Shown here: piece by piece, positions 1 through 6,600 of the stretch
Layout of the letters: each line of letters begins with the position of its first letter
How positions within the stretch are numbered: the stretch's first letter is position 1
Source of the DNA: UMGS1307 sp964523005
Lineage (GTDB): Bacteria; Bacillota; Clostridia; Oscillospirales; CAG-382
NCBI GenBank assembly: GCA_964523005.1
Contig: CAZFZL010000017.1
Location: 1-19,882, forward strand
DNA length: 19,882 nucleotides
Direction of reading: 5' to 3'
The notes under the pieces: generated by a model
Told to the model about the DNA's origin: nothing
Seen by the model: only the letters and a program-made list of their open reading frames with translations
Databases searched by the model: none
Translations under genes and position numbers: made by a program

Positions 1-82
1 CGATCGCTTCATCGTGTCCATACCTCGCCGCTTCCGAGCACATCCGGGAGCATGGCGACCTTCGTCAACGATGAAGCGATCG
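1..82. repeat. 15-bp perfect inverted repeat (1-15 and 68-82) at window edge
   Basis: Bases 1-15 (CGATCGCTTCATCGT) are the exact reverse complement of bases 68-82, with 52 nt between the arms. The second arm lies in normal proA coding sequence. The first arm coincides with the point where the ProA reading frame stops matching its family and meets a stop. This pattern is typical of a fold-back (inverted chimera) join at a contig end, though a real inversion cannot be excluded. Confidence 0.7.
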
Positions 83-332
83 ACTCAATGCGTTGTGCCG
101 TGAGAGTGAGCCTGTCTATCATTCCCTCGCGAACGCCGTTTTCACGTGCGCGTTGAATGTCGCCATCGTTAAAGGCGAGTATCTCTTTTATATTCTCTTC
201 TTTGCGTAGTTCTGCCGCGAACGCATACACTGCGTTGTTGCGTTTCTCACCGCTTGAGCATGAAAGCTCACGCCATGCCGTGCGCGCTTTTAAGCATTGC
301 TCCTTCAGAACGTCGCTTATTGCGTTTGTCAT
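9..332 (-). CDS. proA: Glutamate-5-semialdehyde dehydrogenase (gamma-glutamyl phosphate reductase), N-terminal fragment, broken at window edge
   Basis: ProA reduces gamma-glutamyl phosphate to glutamate 5-semialdehyde with NADPH, the second step of proline synthesis. The 107 visible residues match the helical N-terminus of the family, including a LAFNDGDI-like stretch (family: I-xx-AN-xx-D) and a block ending LPDVLGSGEVWTR, just before the usual PNGL-like segment. The family is about 415 residues, so roughly a quarter is present. The start at 332 overlaps the proB stop as ATGA, so the two genes are translationally coupled. The reading frame does not simply run off the window: it meets TGA at 9-11, inside bases 1-15, which are an exact reverse complement of bases 68-82 of the same gene. 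The break is therefore more likely an assembly or rearrangement join than a natural end. The identity is secure; the C-terminal end is not. Confidence 0.85.
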   Translation of the reverse strand: MTNAISDVLKEQCLKARTAWRELSCSSGEKRNNAVYAFAAELRKEENIKEILAFNDGDIQRARENGVREGMIDRLTLTAQRIESIASSLTKVAMLPDVLGSGEVWTR

Positions 333-1129
333 TTGCCGTTCTCCTTTTTGTCCGGAATGAATCGCGTGCCGACGAAATCGTCTTCACAAATGCCGTACAG
401 TATCCGCGGATCGGCTCCGTTGACAATGACCATCGATATTCCGGAGCTTTCGCATATCTGCATTGCTTTGAGCTTTGCACGCATTCCGCCTGTTCCGCGC
501 TGTGTACCTTTTTCTCCTGCGCAACTGAGAAGCTTCTCATCTATTTTCGTTATGTGTGTGATGAGCTTTGCTTTTTCGTTGCGGCGCGGATCGCTGTCGT
601 ACAGGCCGTCGACGTCCGACATATTTATGAGCAGATCGGCTTCGACGAGAAGAGCGATCGTTGCCGAGAGTGTGTCGTTGCCGCCGAAGTTTATCTCGTC
701 TGAGCTTACTGTGTCGTTTTCGTTCACGACGGGGATGCAGCCCATCGCGAGCAGGGATGTGAACGTTGCGCGCGCGTGAGCAAGCCTGTTTTTATCGTCA
801 ACGACGTCGCGCGTCAAAAGTATCTGAGCGACGGTATGACCGTATTCCGAAAACAGCCTGTTGTACATATCTATAAGCTCGCACTGACCGACAGCTGCGG
901 CAGCCTGCTTTTGTGCCGTTGACATACCGCTTATATCAACTCCGAGCTTACCGCAGCCGGCGGGTATCGCTCCGCTCGACACAAGCACGCAGCGCTTCCC
1001 ACTGTTTTGCAGGTCGGAGATGCATTTGATCAGCAGCTCAATTTTTCTGAGGTTCAGCATACCCGTAGGATATGTCAGCGTCGACGAACCAACTTTTATA
1101 ATAATTGTTTTTGCGTCTTTTATGTTCAA
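329..1129 (-). CDS. proB: Glutamate 5-kinase
   Basis: ProB phosphorylates L-glutamate to gamma-glutamyl phosphate, the committed step of proline synthesis, in the cytoplasm. Visible amino-acid-kinase motifs are IIIKVGSSTLT near the N-terminus, VLVSSGAIPAG, VNENDTVSSDEI with FGGNDTLSA (substrate and Mg sites), LINMSDVDGLYDSDPR, and GTGGMRAKLKA (nucleotide binding). With the start chosen here the protein has 266 residues, the short form without the C-terminal PUA domain. The frame is open up to an ATG at 1216, but I reject that start. A good sigma-A promoter sits at 1162-1190, inside that extension, and the family begins at about NIKDAKT. The TTG at 1127-1129 is preceded by GGGAG with an 8-nt gap. 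proA follows with a 4-nt overlap. Confidence 0.93.
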   Translation of the reverse strand: MNIKDAKTIIIKVGSSTLTYPTGMLNLRKIELLIKCISDLQNSGKRCVLVSSGAIPAGCGKLGVDISGMSTAQKQAAAAVGQCELIDMYNRLFSEYGHTVAQILLTRDVVDDKNRLAHARATFTSLLAMGCIPVVNENDTVSSDEINFGGNDTLSATIALLVEADLLINMSDVDGLYDSDPRRNEKAKLITHITKIDEKLLSCAGEKGTQRGTGGMRAKLKAMQICESSGISMVIVNGADPRILYGICEDDFVGTRFIPDKKENGK

Positions 1130-1137
1130 AGCGTTTT

Positions 1138-1142
1138 CTCCC
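1138..1142 (-). promoter_or_regulatory. Ribosome-binding site of proB, deciding a TTG start
   Basis: On the minus strand this reads GGGAG, 8 nt before the TTG at 1127-1129. It supports the TTG over the in-frame ATG at 1216. Confidence 0.7.
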
Positions 1143-1161
1143 GCATAATAATTTACTATAT

Positions 1162-1190
1162 ATTTTACCACGTTTTTTCCTATATTACAA
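1162..1190 (-). promoter_or_regulatory. Sigma-A-type promoter of proBA
   Basis: On the minus strand the -35 box TTGTAA (1185-1190) and the -10 box TAAAAT (1162-1167) are separated by exactly 17 bp. Transcription would begin near 1155, giving a leader of about 25 nt before the TTG start of proB. Confidence 0.65.
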
Positions 1191-1192
1191 TA

Positions 1193-1221
1193 GAATTTTT
1201 TCATATGCGCGTTCATATAAT
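1193..1221 (+). promoter_or_regulatory. Candidate sigma-E-type (mother-cell) promoter of sigK
   Basis: GAATTTT (1193-1199) and CATATAAT (1214-1221) are 14 bp apart. Against the Bacillus sigma-E consensus as I recall it (KMATATT, about 14 bp, CATACAHT) this gives 6 of 7 and 7 of 8 matches. In B. subtilis sigK is transcribed by sigma-E, so the site fits its gene. The predicted leader would be short, about 15 nt, but would still contain the GGGAG at 1231-1235. The TATAAT inside the -10 has no good sigma-A -35 partner upstream. Confidence 0.45.
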
Positions 1222-1242
1222 GAGCTGCAAGGGAGTGTTTTT

Positions 1243-1935
1243 ATGTTCCAGCTCATTTATCAGCTCATGACGCAGATATGGTTCTTCTTTCTGCGTGTCA
1301 CACCGGGTTATAGCTTTCCGCCTGTGCTGTCCGAAAAACAGGAGCTTGACTGCTTCGTTCGAATGAAAAACGGCGACAGCGCGGCACGCGTAATGCTCAT
1401 AGAGCATAATCTGAGGCTTGTCGCGCATATCGTCAAGAAGTATTACACCAACTGCCCCGACAGGGATGATCTGATCTCCATCGGGACGATAGGCCTGATA
1501 AAGGCGATAGATACCTATGACATGGATTCCGGTACGAGATTTGCAACATACGCCGGTAAATGCCTGCAAAACGAAATACTCATGCATTTCAGGCGGCAAA
1601 AAAAGCTTTTGTGCGAGACGTCGATAAATGACCCGGTCGACGTTGACAAGGACGGAAATCCGCTGACGTATATGGATATACTTTCTGACGATACGGACAT
1701 CGCGTGTGAGATCGACATAAAGATAAAAAACGAGCGCGCCGCGAAGGCGCTCAACAGCGTACTGACGGAGCGTGAACGAAAGATTATCGTGCTGCGTTAC
1801 GGGCTTGGTGGCTCTCAACGCTGCGATCCCTATACTCAGCGTGAGGTCGCAAAAATGATGGGGATATCGCGTTCTTATGTTTCACGCATCGAAAAGACGG
1901 CGCTCAAAAAGCTTCGTCAGGCGATAGGAAACTGA
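1243..1935 (+). CDS. sigK: RNA polymerase sporulation sigma factor, SigK type
   Basis: This sigma-70-family factor would direct late mother-cell transcription (spore coat, cortex) during endospore formation. The 230-residue protein carries region 2 in LIEHNLRLVAHIVKK, DLISIGTIGLIKAI and FATYAGKCLQNEILMHFRRQKK, and region 4 in LTERERKIIVLRYGL followed by the helix-turn-helix GISRSYVSRIEKTALKKL. The pattern FPPVLSEKQE after a hydrophobic N-terminus resembles SigK of B. subtilis more than SigE, SigF or SigG. Residues 1-24 (rich in I, L, F, W) look like the inhibitory pro-sequence that SpoIVFB removes in B. subtilis. The ATG at 1243 has GGGAG 7 nt upstream; the frame is open further upstream to 1105 but no start there is supported. 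The gene is continuous, with no skin-type element splitting it. It is divergent from proBA and ends at the hairpin 1964-1999. SigK is the best assignment; SigE is the main alternative. Confidence 0.88.
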   Translation: MFQLIYQLMTQIWFFFLRVTPGYSFPPVLSEKQELDCFVRMKNGDSAARVMLIEHNLRLVAHIVKKYYTNCPDRDDLISIGTIGLIKAIDTYDMDSGTRFATYAGKCLQNEILMHFRRQKKLLCETSINDPVDVDKDGNPLTYMDILSDDTDIACEIDIKIKNERAAKALNSVLTERERKIIVLRYGLGGSQRCDPYTQREVAKMMGISRSYVSRIEKTALKKLRQAIGN

Positions 1936-1963
1936 GTGTTGTCAAAAACGCATATAATTCAGA

Positions 1964-1999
1964 AAGATCCCGTGGATTCATTTGAATCTGCGGGATCTT
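1964..1999. terminator. Bidirectional hairpin between convergent sigK and the HEAT-repeat gene
   Basis: Arms 1964-1980 and 1983-1999 form a 17-position stem with two non-Watson-Crick positions and a tight loop. It lies 28 nt after the sigK stop and 12 nt after the stop of the minus-strand gene at 2012. The plus side is followed by a modest T-rich stretch; the minus side reaches a TTTTT about 15 nt on. It probably serves both transcripts. Confidence 0.65.
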
Positions 2000-2011
2000 C
2001 CGATATTGTGT

Positions 2012-2365
2012 TTATTCTACAGGTTTTGCGTGGAGTTGTCTCATTGTAAGGCGTATTGCTTCCTTCACATCCGGATCTTCTTCCTTCTCGTACATCTGGA
2101 GCATTTCGCTGAACGAGGGTTCCCATCCGATCGTGCCGACTGCCTTTGCCGCTGCAACACGCAGATCCTTGTCGCCGGGGTTGCGTACCATTTCTATGAA
2201 GGTCGTGAGGTATGCCTGCATTTTGTATTCAGAAACGACGCTTATCGCCATAAGGCGTACGTTCTTGTCGGGATCGCCGAGCAGGTTGTCTACGAAGCGA
2301 AGCTTTTCGTTCTCAATCTTCGAACGCAGCTTGCTTTCGAGCTTTTCCATTTTATCCTTTGCCAT
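2012..2365 (-). CDS. Small HEAT-repeat domain protein
   Basis: This is a 117-residue soluble protein with a charged helical N-terminus (about residues 1-35) and two to three HEAT-like helical repeats. Visible repeat cores are DPDKNVRLMAISVVSEY, DKDLRVAAAKAVGTIG and DPDVKEAIRLTMRQL, each with the D-P/K-D..VR..A pattern. HEAT repeats act as protein-protein scaffolds; no catalytic motif is present and I cannot assign a partner. The ATG at 2365 has AAAGGA about 9-10 nt upstream. It has its own promoter at 2397-2425, although no terminator separates it from the cation transporter gene, so some read-through is likely. The fold is fairly sure; the function is unknown. Confidence 0.8.
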   Translation of the reverse strand: MAKDKMEKLESKLRSKIENEKLRFVDNLLGDPDKNVRLMAISVVSEYKMQAYLTTFIEMVRNPGDKDLRVAAAKAVGTIGWEPSFSEMLQMYEKEEDPDVKEAIRLTMRQLHAKPVE

Positions 2366-2396
2366 AATAACCGATCCTTTCTGCTGTTCTTAATTC

Positions 2397-2425
2397 AGTA
2401 TACAACGCTTCAACGGTTTTTGCAA
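2397..2425 (-). promoter_or_regulatory. Sigma-A-type promoter of the HEAT-repeat gene
   Basis: On the minus strand TTGCAA (2420-2425) and TATACT (2397-2402) are 17 bp apart, with the start of transcription expected about 25 nt before the ATG. The sequence TTGCAAAAACC at its -35 is identical to that of the promoter at 15751. Confidence 0.65.
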
Positions 2426-2446
2426 GAACAATTTCTTTTTTTGATG

Positions 2447-3610
2447 TTATTTTGAATAATCTCTGTCCACGTTTATAACGCAGTAGAGTGAGGGGTCGGC
2501 CTGACTGACCAGGGACATAACCTGAGAACAAAATTCTCTGTCGCCGACTTTGAAGCCAAACGGAAGCACGGCGTCGAATATCAAGTTAGTATGCGTCGGG
2601 CCTTTTACTATGCGGAAATCATGTACTGTGATGGTGTTGTCGATCTGAGCGATTATGTCCTTAACAATGCTTTTTAGACGTATGGACGTTTCGTCGTCGC
2701 TTGCTATCGGATCCATATGTATCACCGCGTCACATCCGAGTACATCCTTCAGCTCGCGTTCGATGTTGTCGATTATATCGTGCATCTCTATGATGTTTTC
2801 GTCCGTGCTTACTTCAGCGTGTAGCGAGATCATAAAACGTCCGGGCCCATAATTATGTACAATTAAATCGTGCATCCCCTTTATCTCAGGGCGGCACATT
2901 ACTATTTTCTTTATCTTGTCGATAAGCTCCTTTTCGGGTGGCTGACCGAGAAGGGGATCAATGGTGCTTTTTGCCGAGCTAACGCCCGAATAAAGAATAA
3001 ACAGCGCAACCGCACAACCGCAGTAGCCGTCTATCTGCCAATCGAATGCCCTTGAAAGCAACGCGCATATCAGAACGGCAGACGTCGCCGTTGTGTCGCT
3101 GAGCGAATCGATAGCCGTTGCACTCAGTGCTGTGCTTGAAAGCTTTTTGCCGTATTTTCTGTTGTAGAAAAACATATACAGCTTGACGAGGATAGAACAA
3201 CCGAGAATTATCAGTGCAAGGTCGGTATAGTCCGTCTCCTGCGGATGGAGTATTCTGTCAATCGAGCTTTGAAGAAGCTCTACGCCCATTATGATGACAA
3301 GCGCGGAGACGATGAAACCCGCTATATATTCTATTCGTCCGTGGCCGAACGGGTGACGGATATCAGGCTTTTCGCTTGACAGCTTGAAGCCGAGTATCGA
3401 AACGATCGAAGACCCCGCGTCCGAGAGGTTGTTGAATGCATCGGCGGTGATTGCCACAGAACCGCTTATCATACCGGCTGTAAGCTTGAGCGCGAAGAGA
3501 CATATATTAAAAAATATGCCTACCGCACCGCAAAGCACACCGTATCTGAGCCGAAGCTGCTCGACGCTGAGCTTTCCTTTAATAAAAACAGATGAAAGAA
3601 GCTTTATCAT
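2447..3610 (-). CDS. Cation diffusion facilitator family metal exporter, probably manganese type
   Basis: CDF proteins export divalent metals across the cytoplasmic membrane by proton exchange. The 387-residue protein has about six membrane segments in residues 25-215 and a cytoplasmic C-terminal ferredoxin-like domain (about 225-310). The TM2 motif ADAFNNLSD (D57, N60, D64) and the TM5 motif DSLSD (D168, D172) form the metal site. HPFGHGRIEY at 86-95 is the conserved cytoplasmic loop. Asn in place of the usual His or Asp in TM2 is the pattern I associate with the Mn-exporting (MntE-like) group; metal specificity is inferred. The protein is about 80 residues longer than a basic CDF because of an extra C-terminal region with a second repeat-like stretch (TVHDFRIVKGPTHTNLIFD). 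The ATG at 3610 has GAAAGGA upstream. It starts 23 nt after polC and belongs to that operon. Confidence 0.9.
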   Translation of the reverse strand: MIKLLSSVFIKGKLSVEQLRLRYGVLCGAVGIFFNICLFALKLTAGMISGSVAITADAFNNLSDAGSSIVSILGFKLSSEKPDIRHPFGHGRIEYIAGFIVSALVIIMGVELLQSSIDRILHPQETDYTDLALIILGCSILVKLYMFFYNRKYGKKLSSTALSATAIDSLSDTTATSAVLICALLSRAFDWQIDGYCGCAVALFILYSGVSSAKSTIDPLLGQPPEKELIDKIKKIVMCRPEIKGMHDLIVHNYGPGRFMISLHAEVSTDENIIEMHDIIDNIERELKDVLGCDAVIHMDPIASDDETSIRLKSIVKDIIAQIDNTITVHDFRIVKGPTHTNLIFDAVLPFGFKVGDREFCSQVMSLVSQADPSLYCVINVDRDYSK

Positions 3611-3633
3611 ATACTGTTTTTCCTTTCGATGTG

Positions 3634-6600
3634 TCAGAACATCGTGATCTGTTCCGTCTCAGCCATTCCGCCGAGACAGTCGAAGTCACGAAGCGTATCG
3701 ACGACGCTCTTTGTAAGTCCTGCCTTGATTTTTAGCTCCTCGAGCGATGTAATGTCTTCGTTGCCGTGCATACAGCTCCAGATGTTTTCAGCTGCTGTAT
3801 CGCCGAGTCCGGCAAGGGAAGAAAGCGGTAAGCGTATTTTGCCTTCCTCCGGAACGAATGCCTTTTTATCTGATTTGAAAATGTTCACCGGAAGCAGCTT
3901 TATCCCTCTCGCGTACATTTCGTTCGCGATCTGGAGCGCCGTCAGTACATCGGAATCCTTTGGAACGGCAGTCTTGTTTTTGAGCCGCTCTTTTATTGCT
4001 TCCATCTCTTCCACCACGGCTTTTTTGCCCTTCATAACTGTCTGTGCTTCAAAGCCGTTGGGCTGGACGGTGAAATAGCTCGCGTAATGCTCAAGCGGAT
4101 AATGCACCTTATACCAACTCAGCCTGAGCGACGCGATCATATAAGCCGCTGCGTGAGCCTTCGGGAACATATACTGTATCTTTTTACACGAACGGATATA
4201 CCATGCCGGCACGCCCGCCGCATTCATTGCATCTTCGTATTCGGGCTTGAGTCCGCGACCTTTTCGTACGTCCTCCATGATCTTGAACGACTGGCTCGGC
4301 TCAAGTCCCCATTTTATAAGAGACAGCATGATCGAGTCTCGTGTACCAATGACCTGAGAAATCGTACAAGTCCCGTTTTCGATCAGAGATTTTCCGTTGC
4401 CCTGCCAAATTCCTTCACCGTGTGAAAGACCGGAAAACTGCATCAGGTCTGAGAAAAGCTTCGGCTTTGCGTCAAGGATCATCTGCCGTGCGTTTTCCGT
4501 GCCGCATTCCGGTATCGCCAGCGTACCAAGCGTTATGCCGTCGATGTCCTCCGGCTTGATCCCGAGCGCGTCGGTGCTGAAAAACAGGCTCATAACGTCC
4601 TTGTCGTTCATCGGTACGGTCTTTACGTTAATACCTGTATAATCTTCGAGCACCTTTATCCTCGTCGGAACATCGTGCCCGAGTATGTCGAGTTTTTGAA
4701 GCGTGTCGTGGAGATAATCGAACGCAAAGTGGGTCGTTATGACGTTTGAGGCGTCCTTGTCTGCCGGATGCTGTACCGGAGTGAAATCCTGTATCTTATA
4801 TGGGCGCGGTACGACGACGATGCCGCCGGGATGCTGACCGGTGGTGCGCTTCACGCCCATCGTGCCGCATACGAGCCGCTCCTCTTCGCATTTGCTGATG
4901 ACACGGCTTCCCGATTCAAGGTATTTTTTGACGAAGCCGAACGCCGTTTTTTCAGCCAGTGTGCTGATCGTGCCGGCGCGGAACACGTTTTCCGCTCCGA
5001 AAAGCACTTCCGTATATTTATGCGCTCCTGCCTGTATTTCCCCTGAGAAGTTCAGATCAATATCAGGCGCTTTGTCACCCTTGAAGCCGAGAAACGTCTC
5101 GAACGGTATATCATGGCCGTCGCCGATGAGCTTCGTACCACAGTTCGGACAATTCTTGTCCGGCAGGTCGAAGCCGCTCCCGACACTCTGATCGGTAATG
5201 AATTCGTTGTAGCGACAGTTCGGGCAGCGGTAATGCGGCGGCAGCGGATTGACCTCCGATATACCTGCGAGCGTCGCTATGACCGACGAGCCGACAGAGC
5301 CTCGCGAGCCGCAAAGATAGCCGTTGCGCTCACTGAATCGGACGAGCTCACGCGCTGTGATATATAGCGCGGAATATCCGTTTTTGATAACGCTGTCAAG
5401 CTCTCTGTCGAGTCGGTTTTCGACGATATCCGGTATCGGATCGCCGTAAAGCTCCTTCGCACGCTCGTGACAAACGCTCACAAGCGTGTCGTCGCTGCCC
5501 TCTATCGACGGGTTGAATGCGCCTTCCGGTATAGGACGCACGTATTCGATACTGTCTGCTATCGCAAGCGGATTGTCTATGACGAATTCCTTCACGCGCT
5601 GAGAGGGAAGATACGAGAACTCTTCGAGCATTTCCTGCGTCGTGCGGAAGTAAAGCTTCGTTTTGCGGTCTGCGCCGCTCATCTTCATTCCGGCGAGCAT
5701 GATCTGGCGGAAGATTTCGTCCTCCGGCTCGAGAAAATGTACATCGCCCGTGGCAACGACGGGTTTTTTCTGCTTATCGGCGATAGCGATGATTTTTCTG
5801 TTTATATCTTTTATCTGGTCATAGCTGCTGAGAATGTTGTCGTCGATGAAGAAAGCGTTATTCGTAAGCGGCATTATTTCAAAATAATCGTAAAAATCTG
5901 CGATCTTTAACTGATCAGCATACGCTTTGTTCTCCCGTATTGCCGAAAACACCTCGCCTGCTTCACATGCCGAACCGATTATCAGTCCTTCACGGTGCGC
6001 GGTCAAATGCGTTTTCGGTATACGCGGATGCTTGGAGAAGTAGAGCAGATACGAGTCGGAGATCAGCTGGTACAGATTCTGCAGTCCCGTCTTGTTCTTC
6101 ACGAGAATCGTGACGTGATATGAGGGGAGCTTTTTCGGGTTGATATTCAGCTCCATTTCATTTTCAAGGTCGCCGAGAGTTTTCACACCCTCAGAGCGCA
6201 GCTTCTTGACCATACAGTCAAATATCCTTAGCAGCATGAGCGTATCGTCGAGCGCACGGTGATGATTAAACTCGCCGAGCTTGAAATAATCGCGCAGGTT
6301 GTCGAGCCTGTGACGCTTCAGCTCCGGGTTGAGATAGCGCGAAAGGGCAAGGGTATCTATGTATGGGTTGTTGAAGCTCAGCCCGGCGCGTTGGGATGCC
6401 ATGCGTATAAAGCCCGTATCAAAGACGGCGTTGTGCGCGACGAGCATTTCTCCGCGTGTATATTCGAGAAAGCTCCTGACAGCCTCCTCCTGTGAGGGAG
6501 CGCCGATGAGCATTTCGTCCGTGATGCCGGTGAGGCGTGTGATCTCCTCCGGGACGGGCATACCCGGGTCGCAGTACGTTTCGAAAGTATCGATACATTC

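Noticed and set aside
254..779. Plus-strand open frames of 149 and 160 residues opposite proB
   Set aside because: They lie antisense to a fully conserved glutamate kinase, have no ribosome-binding site and no recognisable domains; they are composition shadows.
1213..1818. Minus-strand open frame of 201 residues opposite sigK
   Set aside because: It is antisense to clear sigma-factor motifs and would overlap the proB promoter region; its sequence has no family character.
1243..1935. skin-type insertion in sigK
   Set aside because: The coding sequence is continuous across regions 2 to 4, with no recombinase gene or interrupted motif.
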